DNA of 50,767 nt from Helicobacter sp. MIT 00-7814 (GTDB lineage Bacteria; Campylobacterota; Campylobacteria; Campylobacterales; Helicobacteraceae), in the NCBI RefSeq assembly GCF_003364115.1, contig NZ_NXLL01000015.1, positions 1 through 50,767 on the forward strand. The letters are read 5' to 3'. A program made the position numbers and the translations under genes. Under the pieces are notes generated by a model, which ran no database searches, had not been told where the DNA came from, and saw only the letters and a list, made by a program, of their open reading frames with translations. Positions 41,328 to 48,250 of the stretch are shown piece by piece (position 1 is the stretch's first letter; each line of letters begins with the position of its first letter).

Positions 41328-41678
41328 TTAATTTTTAAGATACATTGTTTTGAAACTAAGCTCATTTGTCTTTTTCCTAATGCTTTCTACCACAATAACA
41401 ATCCCATCATCATTTCTAAACTCACTTACTATAACATCTTGCTTTAGTGTGTCTTTTTTAAGAGTTTGAACCTGTGCCTTATCCACAAAATATATCCATT
41501 TTTCAATATGCTCTAAGGTTAATGGGATTTTGTCTGTCTTGTGCTTATTGTAAGCATGTCTTATTTCATATCCACTTATTGTTCTTTTAACTTCTTGTGG
41601 GTATTTAAAGCCTAATTCTTGCGCCTTTGTAGGATCTAAAATATCTATGGCTATTTTTTGTTGTTCTCTATAATCCAT
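41328..41678 (-). CDS. Probable PBECR-family nuclease toxin domain, 116 aa
   Basis: The C-terminal part reads as a phage Barnase-EndoU-ColicinE5/D-RelE-like (PBECR) nuclease. It has an ISGYEIRHAYNKHK motif with the conserved His (about residues 34-47), IPLTLEHIEKW in the middle, and the typical final strands GIVIVVESIRKKTNELSFKT ending in MYLKN. Such domains occur in prophage and polymorphic toxins and cut RNA. ATG 41678 has AAGGA at 9 nt, but residues 1-15 (MDYREQQKIAIDILD) seem to start in mid-domain, and an overlapping upstream ORF in the -1 frame would supply the missing N-terminus. It is therefore either the second half of a frameshifted gene or a product of -1 frameshifting. The family call is by recalled pattern and needs a profile search. 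Confidence 0.6.
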   Translation of the reverse strand: MDYREQQKIAIDILDPTKAQELGFKYPQEVKRTISGYEIRHAYNKHKTDKIPLTLEHIEKWIYFVDKAQVQTLKKDTLKQDVIVSEFRNDDGIVIVVESIRKKTNELSFKTMYLKN

Positions 41679-41779
41679 TCTAATATATCCTTATTTAAAT
41701 TTTCATGCCCTATAACAGGCATATCTCTCCCTTTTTGTGGGGCAGATTTCAAAAGAGCAATAATGTCATCGTTGTTCAT
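41651..41779 (-). CDS. Small ORF (42 aa), probable N-terminal part of the split nuclease gene
   Basis: The frame starts at ATG 41779, with GGAG at 4 nt, and reads MNNDDIIALLKSAPQKG, then RDMPVIGHENLNKDILEWI and IENNKK before TAG at 41651-41653. It overlaps the nuclease ORF by 28 bp. The last sense codons are AAA AAA before TAG. One added base, or a -1 slip on this A6 tract, would join it in frame to IAIDILDPTKAQ of the nuclease ORF, giving about 154 residues. As a separate 42-residue protein it has no known match. Confidence 0.45.
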   Translation of the reverse strand: MNNDDIIALLKSAPQKGRDMPVIGHENLNKDILEWIIENNKK

Positions 41780-42171
41780 ATTTCTCCACAGCATTGATTT
41801 ATTCAAAATTATAACAAAATCACATGCAAAGTAAAGGAATCTGCATTGCTTGTATTATATGTTTGGCTTGGAGTATTGAAAGATAGTTTGAAGTGGCTTA
41901 GACAAGTAAGAAAACCCACCCTTCCTTTACAAGCCCACTCATTCCTCTATTCCTCGCCTCGCATCAAACAATATTCTTAATCAAGAAACTGAAGGAATTT
42001 GGCTCACTTTTGTAGGTTGCTCCGCCATAGATTTGCTATCGACAAATCTACGATAAAGAACCCTCATTTATTTTTTGTTTTATCGCTTAAGAATTCGTTG
42101 GCAGTAGTGACAAATAGAGGCTTATTGCGCTTTGCATAACAATACTAGAGAACCTTAAAGGGTATCCCTCA
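41780..42171. other. Gene-free right part of the mobile island
   Basis: No supported gene was found. The stretch is AT-rich with scattered stops. It contains TTTGTAGGTTGCTCCGCCAT and GATTTGCTATCGACAAATC, the latter partly self-complementary (GATTTG-CTATCGA-CAAATC, 42030-42048). It carries few of the motifs typical of the core genome and is probably a remnant. Confidence 0.4.
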
Positions 42172-42207
42172 AAAATGGTAACAAATGTGGTAACAAGCAA
42201 GCTTAAA
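42172..42207 (+). repeat. 36-bp direct repeat, right copy
   Basis: This copy matches 39751-39786 at 35 of 36 positions and is 2.4 kb away in the same orientation. It contains GGTAACAA twice, 11 bp apart. It marks the right inner edge of the island. Confidence 0.75.
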
Positions 42208-42346
42208 AATTTCTTAGTTTTCGAGTATAAAGGCTTTTTGAGGCTCGAGATGGAGTCCCTACACAACTCCAACATCTAAGCGCTTATTAAATCTGACAAC
42301 CATAAAAAAATAAACCACGATATATAGATAAATTTGACTTTCCAGC

Positions 42347-42383
42347 AAGATTCTATAGCAAAACTTATCTGCTACAGAATCTT
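42347..42383. terminator. 14-bp motif hairpin after porB
   Basis: AAGATTCTATAGCA pairs with TGCTACAGAATCTT with one mismatch around a 9-nt loop. It lies 9 bp beyond the porB stop. The stem again consists of an inverted pair of AGATTCT. No T-run follows on the minus strand; a terminator role is inferred from position. Confidence 0.55.
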
Positions 42384-42392
42384 AATACGCAG

Positions 42393-43337
42393 TTAGATTC
42401 CCGCTTCTTCGCGGCGTTGGAGGTATTCCCATCGTGCATCGACATCTTTTTGAAATTGCTCGATGATATGCTCGTTTTCAGGTTTAAAAAGATGCTTAAA
42501 GCGCCCTTGTGCGCCTAAATAGTCGCGCACCGGCACGATATTTTTTGGACGATAGGTGATATTAACTTTCACGCCATCGATAACCTCAAAAAGCGGAAAC
42601 ACAAGAGAATCCACCGCCAAATCGCTCACCTCAATCGTTTTGTTGGAATCAAAGCGCCATTCAGTCGTGCATGCGCTCATCGCGTTGATGAAAGTCGGAC
42701 CTTCTGTCTCTAGCGCGGTTTTGATTTTTTTATTCATATCTTTCCATTTATTTGGCGCTACTTGCGCGACATAGGGGCTTCCATGCGCTGCCATAATCAT
42801 AAGCAAATCTTTCTTTTTCTCCTTTTTCCCATAGCTCACACTTCCCGCTGGCGTGGTAGAAGTGCTTGAGCCAATGGGTGTGGAGCCACTACGCTGCCCG
42901 CCGGTGTTTGCATAGACTTCGTTATCAAGGCAAATGTAGGTCATATCATGCCCGCGCTCAAAACACCCGCTAATCCACTGAAAGCCGATATCATAAGTCG
43001 CGCCATCGCCACCAAATGCCACAAATTTTGGCTTTTCGCCTTTGTAGCGCCCTTTTCTTGCAAGGGCTTTATACATGGATTCTGCGCCTGCTACGGCTGT
43101 CGAGCCATTTTCAAACCCTATGTGAATCCAAGGCACATCCCAGCTTGTGTAAGGATACACCGCGGTTGAAACCTCCAAACAACCCGTAGAATTCCCCAGC
43201 ACGATCGGACCTTCAGCCGCGTTTAGCACTTCACGCACGATCATCCCATGCGCACAGCCCGGACACAAAAGATGCGCGCCCTCAAATTTTTCAGCAGATT
43301 TTGAAAATTGCTTGAGATTCTTAAATTCCTTTACCAT
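42393..43337 (-). CDS. porB: Pyruvate:acceptor oxidoreductase beta subunit
   Basis: PorB binds thiamine diphosphate and takes part in oxidative decarboxylation of pyruvate to acetyl-CoA with a flavodoxin or ferredoxin acceptor. The 314-residue product has the N-terminal CPGCAHG, the TPP/Mg motif GDGATYDIGFQW (about residues 109-120) and YANTGGQRSGSTPIGS. It ends the porG-D-A-B operon, 41 bp after porA. A GGAGAGGAA site precedes ATG 43337. It replaces pyruvate dehydrogenase in these microaerophiles and is oxygen-sensitive in related enzymes. Confidence 0.95.
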   Translation of the reverse strand: MVKEFKNLKQFSKSAEKFEGAHLLCPGCAHGMIVREVLNAAEGPIVLGNSTGCLEVSTAVYPYTSWDVPWIHIGFENGSTAVAGAESMYKALARKGRYKGEKPKFVAFGGDGATYDIGFQWISGCFERGHDMTYICLDNEVYANTGGQRSGSTPIGSSTSTTPAGSVSYGKKEKKKDLLMIMAAHGSPYVAQVAPNKWKDMNKKIKTALETEGPTFINAMSACTTEWRFDSNKTIEVSDLAVDSLVFPLFEVIDGVKVNITYRPKNIVPVRDYLGAQGRFKHLFKPENEHIIEQFQKDVDARWEYLQRREEAGI

Positions 43338-43378
43338 TTCCTCTCCTTATGTTGTTTTGCGCTTTTAGCTTAAAGAAT

Positions 43379-44596
43379 CTAGCAAAAGCTAAGCTTTGGA
43401 CCGCGAAGCCCGATAAATTGCTGTGTAGCGTGCGTGAGTTTGCCCGCCTTTGCATCAGAATCTAGCTCGGTGTAAATGTCTTGCAAATGCGCCTGTGTCA
43501 AATCGCGCCCGCCTAAGCCATAAATATAATTTGACGCAATCGCCCTTCCGCCCGCGCCATACATCGCGCTTACGCATTCATTGAAAAGCATCCCCATCGC
43601 GCCCGCAGGCAAACTTCTATCCAAAAACGCCACAGCCTTAAGATTCTTTAGTGCCTCGCCTATTTCTTTATAAGGGAATGGGCGCAAAGATCGCAGTGAA
43701 ACTACGCCTGCTTTAATGCCTCTTTTGCGCGCATTTTTTGCCGCCATACGCGCAGATTCCACACTTGTGCCAAGAGCGAAAATCGCCACCTCCGCATCTT
43801 GCATATCATAAGTTTCAACAAGCTTATATTCCCTTCCTGTGAGCTTTTTAAACTCCGCGAAAACCTCTTCTATCACACCAGAAGCCTGCATGATGGCGTT
43901 ATGTAGTTGTGATTTATGCTCGAAGTGCCAATCCTCCTCAGTTTGCGCACCATAAGTGATAGGCTTTGAAAAATCAAGCATCGCATTTTTGACCTTATAC
44001 TCACCGATAAATTTATACGCCACTTCATCGCTTAGCGGGCGCACGCTTTGTGCGGTGTGCGAGCAAATAAAGCCATCTTGATTAACAATCACAGGCACAC
44101 GCACGCGCAAATCCTCCGCGATTTTAAACGCCATAAGGTTAAAATCATACGCTTCTTGCGGATTGTAGGTACAGAGATTTACCCAGCCTGTGTCACGGCT
44201 TAGATACATATCAGAGTGATCACCATTTACATTGAGTGGGCTTGCAAGCGCGCGATTTACGAGGTTTAACACGATAGGCAAACGCATACCAGAAGCTTGA
44301 TACAGCACCTCGACCATAAAGGCAAAGCCCTGCGAGCTTGTCGCAGTAGCCACGCGCCCGCCAGCTGCCGCAGCACCTACACACGCGCTCATCGCGGCAT
44401 GCTCGGATTCCACCATGACAAATTCCCCCTCAATATAGCCATTTCCTACAAAACTGCCATAATTTTGCACGATAGGCGTTGAAGGCGTGATAGGATAGGC
44501 AGCGACCACATCAATTTGTGCTTGACGCATCGCATGGCTTGCCGCCATATTGCCGTCCCACACTTCGATTTCGTGAAGTTCAAAAACTTTTGGCAT
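43379..44596 (-). CDS. porA: Pyruvate:acceptor oxidoreductase alpha subunit
   Basis: PorA supplies domains I and II of the pyruvate oxidoreductase, including residues around pyruvate and TPP. The 405-residue product shows AYPITPSTPIVQNYG near the N-terminus, MVESEHAAMSACVGAAAAGG, DLRVRVPVIVNQDGF, and the C-terminal SLRPFPYKEIGEAL with LDRSLPAG. ATG 44596 has AAGGGGG upstream. It lies 9 bp after porD, consistent with the Helicobacter order G-D-A-B. Confidence 0.95.
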   Translation of the reverse strand: MPKVFELHEIEVWDGNMAASHAMRQAQIDVVAAYPITPSTPIVQNYGSFVGNGYIEGEFVMVESEHAAMSACVGAAAAGGRVATATSSQGFAFMVEVLYQASGMRLPIVLNLVNRALASPLNVNGDHSDMYLSRDTGWVNLCTYNPQEAYDFNLMAFKIAEDLRVRVPVIVNQDGFICSHTAQSVRPLSDEVAYKFIGEYKVKNAMLDFSKPITYGAQTEEDWHFEHKSQLHNAIMQASGVIEEVFAEFKKLTGREYKLVETYDMQDAEVAIFALGTSVESARMAAKNARKRGIKAGVVSLRSLRPFPYKEIGEALKNLKAVAFLDRSLPAGAMGMLFNECVSAMYGAGGRAIASNYIYGLGGRDLTQAHLQDIYTELDSDAKAGKLTHATQQFIGLRGPKLSFC

Positions 44597-44605
44597 AGTT
44601 CCCCC

Positions 44606-45013
44606 TTATTGTTGTTTGTTTTTTTCTTGTTTTTTAGGCCAGTTTGCAAGCGCAGATTCATTACTTTGATGATCGCTAAACATAAGCAAAGACTTCGGAT
44701 TTGTAGGGCAAACTTCCACGCATACGCCACAGCCTTTGCAATGAGTGTAATCCACTCCTGCAAGCTTTTCATCGCGTGCTAAAATCGCAGAATCTGGGCA
44801 ATACACCCAGCAATTAAAGCAGTTAATGCACACTTCGCTATTATGCACAGGCTTATCCACGCGCCAATGCGCCACACTTGCAGTGTAAGAGCTATCGTTG
44901 CGATAGGCGCGCTTGTCGTTGTGCTCCTCGACTTGCACTTGCGCATTTGTATCAAAAGGGAATAATGCCGAGCCAATCTCTAATTCGTCCCACCCTCTGT
45001 TGTCTTTTATCAT
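44606..45013 (-). CDS. porD: Pyruvate:acceptor oxidoreductase delta subunit (ferredoxin-like)
   Basis: PorD is the 2[4Fe-4S] ferredoxin-type subunit passing electrons out to the external carrier. The 135-residue product has both cluster motifs: CINCFNCWVYCP (about residues 61-72) and CKGCGVCVEVCP (about 91-102). A Lys/Asn/Gln-rich tail ends it. ATG 45013 has GGAG at 6 nt. It sits between porG and porA. Confidence 0.94.
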   Translation of the reverse strand: MIKDNRGWDELEIGSALFPFDTNAQVQVEEHNDKRAYRNDSSYTASVAHWRVDKPVHNSEVCINCFNCWVYCPDSAILARDEKLAGVDYTHCKGCGVCVEVCPTNPKSLLMFSDHQSNESALANWPKKQEKNKQQ

Positions 45014-45054
45014 CTTTTTCTCCTTAAATGTGTTCTTAAAAACGCTAGATTCTC

Positions 45055-45615
45055 CTAATGCACTTCATTATAAGCGCGCCTAATGGCATTAACATTGCCA
45101 TCAATGACTTTTTGCGGAAGCTTTTTGCCTAGAATCTTCGTAAAAGCTTGCAAGAAAAATTCTAAATCAAGCATTCCAGAAACTTTCATCAAAGCCCCGA
45201 GCATCGGCGCATTTGGGATAGGTTTGCCAAGCTCTTGAAGTGAGATTTGAATGCAATCTAAGATATACACTTCCTTGCCCTTCAAATCCGGCTTTTTAGC
45301 GATAAGCTCCTCTTTGCTTAAATGCGTGGTGATGATGTATTTTGTCTCTGGCTTTTCATTCGCACAAATATCAGTGATGAAAGTAAGCCCTGGATCAATC
45401 ACTAGCACATAATCGGGATTCATAAACTTCTCGTGGTTTAAAATCGGTTCAGAATCTATGCGATTATACGCGCTCATCGCCGCGCCCCTCTTTGCCGAAC
45501 CATAAAAAGCAAACGCCTGCACTTCCTTACCCGTGCCTGCAATCACATCTGCCAAGCCTTTAGCGCCTGTCACGGCACCTTGTCCAGCGCGTGAATGCCA
45601 TCGTATCTCTAGCAT
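45055..45615 (-). CDS. porG: Pyruvate:acceptor oxidoreductase gamma subunit
   Basis: PorG is the structural gamma subunit. The 186-residue product starts MLEIRWHSRAGQGAVTGAKG, the family's standard N-terminus with the GRGGQG-like loop replaced by SRAGQG, and has AFYGSAKRGAAMSAYNRI. The ORF is open 14 codons further upstream, but ATG 45615 follows GGAGG at 4 nt and starts at the conserved residue, so it is chosen. It is the first gene of the operon, with a TATAAT box at 45656-45661. Confidence 0.94.
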   Translation of the reverse strand: MLEIRWHSRAGQGAVTGAKGLADVIAGTGKEVQAFAFYGSAKRGAAMSAYNRIDSEPILNHEKFMNPDYVLVIDPGLTFITDICANEKPETKYIITTHLSKEELIAKKPDLKGKEVYILDCIQISLQELGKPIPNAPMLGALMKVSGMLDLEFFLQAFTKILGKKLPQKVIDGNVNAIRRAYNEVH

Positions 45616-45655
45616 TATTCCTCCTTTGAAGTTGTTGCTGTCATTAAAGCAAAGC

Positions 45656-45661
45656 ATTATA
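45656..45661 (-). promoter_or_regulatory. Candidate -10 box of porGDAB
   Basis: The minus strand reads ACTTATAATGC, a perfect TATAAT 40 bp upstream of the porG ATG. Confidence 0.6.
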
Positions 45662-45788
45662 AGTATAAAAGCCTAATAAGAATGTTAAAGATTTAAAAAT
45701 TTCTTAACCTTTTGATGAGTTTGAAACAAAATAAGCTGTTTGTTTTGGCTAAATTTCTCCTAATCTTGCGAGCAAAGGGCAAAAATAT

Positions 45789-45794
45789 TATAAT
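45789..45794 (+). promoter_or_regulatory. Candidate -10 box of the 45826 gene
   Basis: AATATTATAATCATGC holds TATAAT 31 bp before ATG 45826. If used, it rules out the far-upstream start at 45712. Confidence 0.5.
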
Positions 45795-45825
45795 CATGCA
45801 AAAATTTATGAGGAATCATTTTTCA

Positions 45826-46557
45826 ATGAAGCGAGTTATTTTGTTTGGCTGTTTTATGTTGTTTTGCGCGTATGGGGAAAATACCCCGCAGTCACTAGAG
45901 CAAGTGCCAGATTCTCAAAATACCACAAATGCCACACAAAAAGTAGCCCCAGAGCTTGAAGTATTGACAGAAAAAAACTGCCGAGGCTCGCTTTTGGGTG
46001 GCTTTTCTTGCGTTGATGAAAACAACGAAAGCAACGGGGATATTTTTTCGCAAATTAGCAATTTTACCAACATTCTTGGCTTTGAATATGGCGTATCAAA
46101 CGCAGAGGTGGAAAAAGGGCATTTTAGCTTTGATGTGGGGCTTTTATCCATTGGCTCGATTGGCAAAACGCATCGGCAATATTTTGGCGCAAAATTCCAC
46201 TACGAGCTAGGCTATGGCAAGGATTTGAAATCCATACATCACTACGGCGGGGAAATGTTTTGGCACCCGAGCTTTTTAAATTTTGGGGGCTATCAAGTTT
46301 TAAGCGCGTATGTGGGCTATGGCGCGCGTAGGGGCGCTGGGCGCAATGGCACATATCTTGATGGCGGAGTGCTTGTGTTGCCGACTTCTCCGGTGTTTTT
46401 AGCCCTTACCTTGCGCACGGATTTTCTCCCAAATCACACGCCCACAAATAGCCTTATGCTTTCAATCCGCATGCCTTTAGGCATTTTTACCACACCTTTT
46501 GCAATCCCCCTTGCAAGCGGAATAAGCACCGCACATATCAGCGCCAAAAGGCGTTAG
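45826..46557 (+). CDS. Predicted outer-membrane or surface protein of unknown family, 243 aa
   Basis: The frame is open from 45712, but the TATAAT box at 45789-45794 and the signal peptide MKRVILFGCFMLFCAYG support ATG 45826 (AGGAA about 10 nt upstream). After a Thr/Gln/Ser-rich linker, two Cys (CRG and CVD, about 16 residues apart) may form a disulfide. From about residue 90 the sequence alternates like beta strands (FGAKFHYELGYGKDLKSI, VLSAYVGYGARRG, FLALTLRTDFLP), as in small outer-membrane barrels. It lacks a C-terminal aromatic residue (ends SAKRR), so a standard barrel is uncertain. The stop codon TAG is embedded in the TAGATTCT motif. Confidence 0.65.
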   Translation: MKRVILFGCFMLFCAYGENTPQSLEQVPDSQNTTNATQKVAPELEVLTEKNCRGSLLGGFSCVDENNESNGDIFSQISNFTNILGFEYGVSNAEVEKGHFSFDVGLLSIGSIGKTHRQYFGAKFHYELGYGKDLKSIHHYGGEMFWHPSFLNFGGYQVLSAYVGYGARRGAGRNGTYLDGGVLVLPTSPVFLALTLRTDFLPNHTPTNSLMLSIRMPLGIFTTPFAIPLASGISTAHISAKRR

Positions 46558-46578
46558 ATTCTAAATTTGCAAAATTAA

Positions 46579-46608
46579 GGAATTCAAGTTGCACCTTTGG
46601 TGCAACCC
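46579..46608 (+). repeat. GGAATTCAAGTT-hairpin-AACCC element, copy 1
   Basis: GTTGCACC-TTT-GGTGCAAC forms a perfect 8-bp stem with a 3-nt loop inside the frame GGAATTCAA...CCC, 22 bp after the stop of the surface-protein gene. A second copy with a different but still paired stem is at 50217-50245. No T-run follows. Confidence 0.6.
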
Positions 46609-46623
46609 TTAAAAAGCGTTGTC

Positions 46624-46655
46624 GGGGGTTTGGGGGTTGCAAGGGGGATAAGGGG
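46624..46655 (+). other. Potential G-quadruplex
   Basis: Four G-runs (46624-46628, 46632-46636, 46643-46647, 46652-46655) are separated by loops of 3, 6 and 4 nt, matching the usual quadruplex rule. It overlaps the start of repeat copy B. Confidence 0.5.
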
Positions 46656-46762
46656 AGCGACTTCGCAATTCAAGCCCCCTTGTCCCCCTGCAAAAAGAAA
46701 CTTTAAGAATCTAAGTGGGATTAAATCAGACAAAAAGATTCTGAGAAATGGAATCTCTCATG
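46635..46762 (+). repeat. Dispersed two-hairpin GC-rich repeat, copy B
   Basis: The copy starts GGTTGCAAGGGGGATAAGG and has the C-rich complementary arm ending CCCCCTGC at about 46692. It continues with AGAATCTAAGTGGG, and ends with the AGATTC/GAATCT hairpin. The first 42 nt are identical to inverted copy C at the right end of the window. It fills most of the 46558-46840 gap; no gene is seen there. Confidence 0.8.
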
Positions 46763-46800
46763 CGTATAAATTTATTTGTTAAACTCTAAGAAAGACAAGG

Positions 46801-46806
46801 TAAAAT
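46801..46806 (+). promoter_or_regulatory. Candidate -10 box of the CCA/poly(A) nucleotidyltransferase gene
   Basis: GGTAAAATACACGC has TAAAAT, and the string nearly repeats that before recR. It is 35-60 bp upstream of the possible starts. Confidence 0.45.
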
Positions 46807-46864
46807 ACACGCTTACAAGGGCTTTTATCTGCAAAGTGATATGTTTATCTTAAGGAATTGCATT

Positions 46865-48250
46865 TTGACAAAAAATCCACCTAGCACTAATCCACGCAAT
46901 CCACATTTAGTGAGAATCCAGCGCCCACAAATCCCGCGCAATGTGGAAAAAATCCTGCATATCTTGCGATCACATGGCTTTAGCGCGTTTGTGATTGGTG
47001 GGTGCGTGCGCGATTACCTCCTGCAGAAGCGCCCAAAAGATTGGGATATCGCCACGAACGCCACGCCAGAGCAAATTTGCAAGCTTTTTGCTAATCGCAA
47101 GGATTTTTTCAGTTTAGAAATTGGCGCACAATTTGGCTGCGTTGGGCTTGTGGAAAGAAAAAGCAAAAAAATGATTGAAGTTACGACTTTTCGCGTTGAG
47201 CGCGAATATCAGGGATTCCGTAAGCCAAAAGATGTGATTTTTGGCACGAGTTTAAGCGAAGATGTGCAAAGGCGCGATTTTAGGATAAATGCGCTCGCCC
47301 TTGATGAAAATCTTCGCGTGGTGGATTATGTGGGCGGATTAAAGGATTTAAAAAAGCGTCAAATCGCTTGCATTGGCGAGCCAAAAGAGCGCTTGAGCGA
47401 AGATAGTTTAAGAATCTTGCGTGCCTTACGCTTTTGTGCGTGTTTGGGATTTACAATCCACGCGCGCACAAGGGAAGCACTTTTTGCCTGCGCACCTTTA
47501 ATGCTACATTTAAGCAGTGAGCGCATAAAATCCGAGCTTGATAAACTCCTGCTAGGTGCGGATTCTCACAAAGTGCTAGCAGAATTTGAGGGGATTTTTA
47601 AGATTATTTTTTTGGATTTTTGCAAGCTTTTTCATTGTGGGCAAAATAATTTTACAAATCCCGCGCAAAGCCATTTTTCAAGCCACGCAAAAGATTCTGC
47701 GCTTTTTAATCCGCGCGCACTTGCCCTTTTACCTCGCTTGCCAAAAAAACTAGAACTTCGCTGGGTGTGCTTGCTCTACGCATTTGCAATAGCGCAAAAT
47801 ACCTCGCAAAAGCAAGCGCGCGACAACGCCAAACAAATCCTAAGCGCGCTTAAAAGCTCAAAAAAATTTAGCGAGGAGGTTTTAAACCTTTTTGGCGCAT
47901 TTTTACGCTTCCATACACTCATACAATCAAGCCACAGCAAAGCGCCTTTAGACTTAGAACTTAAACGCATTTTTTGCACCTTAAAGCGCGAAAGTTTAGA
48001 ATCTTTTTTTACACTTATGCGCGCCAAAACGCCAAAGTTTAAGCGAGAATCCTTGCGCGCTTTAAGCGCAGTGCTAAATGCAAAAGAGCTAAAAATCAAT
48101 GGAGATGATATAAAATCCCTTGGCGTGAATGATGGCGCGCGCATTGGCAGGATTCTCTGTGAGCTTTTAGAATCTGTGCTTAAAAATGAAGTGCCAAACA
48201 CGCACAGCGCTTTATTACAGCGCGCCAAAATCCTAAAGGAAACTCTATGA
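46865..48250 (+). CDS. CCA-adding/poly(A) polymerase family nucleotidyltransferase
   Basis: This class II nucleotidyltransferase either adds CCA to tRNAs or polyadenylates RNA. The head domain has VIGGCVRDYLLQKRPKDWD, giving the GGxVRD and DxD signatures, and RRDFRINALALDE. The neck has EDSLRILRALRFCACLGF. The C-terminal part (about 240-460) is diverged. As the tRNA here has an encoded CCA, either a repair CCA role or a PcnB role fits. An ATG at 46841 lacks a ribosome-binding site, whereas TTG 46865 has AAGGA at 8 nt; TTG is preferred, making 461 residues. uvrC overlaps its end by 4 bp. Confidence 0.85.
   Translation: MTKNPPSTNPRNPHLVRIQRPQIPRNVEKILHILRSHGFSAFVIGGCVRDYLLQKRPKDWDIATNATPEQICKLFANRKDFFSLEIGAQFGCVGLVERKSKKMIEVTTFRVEREYQGFRKPKDVIFGTSLSEDVQRRDFRINALALDENLRVVDYVGGLKDLKKRQIACIGEPKERLSEDSLRILRALRFCACLGFTIHARTREALFACAPLMLHLSSERIKSELDKLLLGADSHKVLAEFEGIFKIIFLDFCKLFHCGQNNFTNPAQSHFSSHAKDSALFNPRALALLPRLPKKLELRWVCLLYAFAIAQNTSQKQARDNAKQILSALKSSKKFSEEVLNLFGAFLRFHTLIQSSHSKAPLDLELKRIFCTLKRESLESFFTLMRAKTPKFKRESLRALSAVLNAKELKINGDDIKSLGVNDGARIGRILCELLESVLKNEVPNTHSALLQRAKILKETL

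Larger units (their letters stand above)
39618..42290. mobile_element. Decayed integrated element next to tRNA-Ala
   Basis: Directly after the tRNA the sequence changes character: it is more AT-rich, GCGCGC runs vanish, the TAGATTCT motif becomes rare, and gene content is fragmentary or unrecognised. A 36-bp direct repeat (39751-39786 and 42172-42207; 35 of 36 identical) lies inside both edges. A degenerate tRNA-end-like string (CCCTACA then CTCCAACATC, about 42266-42283) is near the right border, compared with CCCTACA then CCACCATC at the tRNA 3' end. No complete integrase or transposase is visible. A helix-turn-helix fragment, a Gly/Ala-rich ORF, an unknown 175-aa protein and a probable nuclease fragment remain. 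It is best read as the remnant of an integrative element or prophage. Confidence 0.6.

Noticed and set aside
42087-42275. 62-aa ORF over the right 36-bp repeat
   Set aside because: It reads through the repeat in the minus direction, with no ribosome-binding site or domain; chance is the simplest explanation.
42246-42283. Second complete tRNA gene at the island's right border
   Set aside because: Only a degenerate 3'-end-like string is present; no acceptor, D or anticodon arms can be folded.
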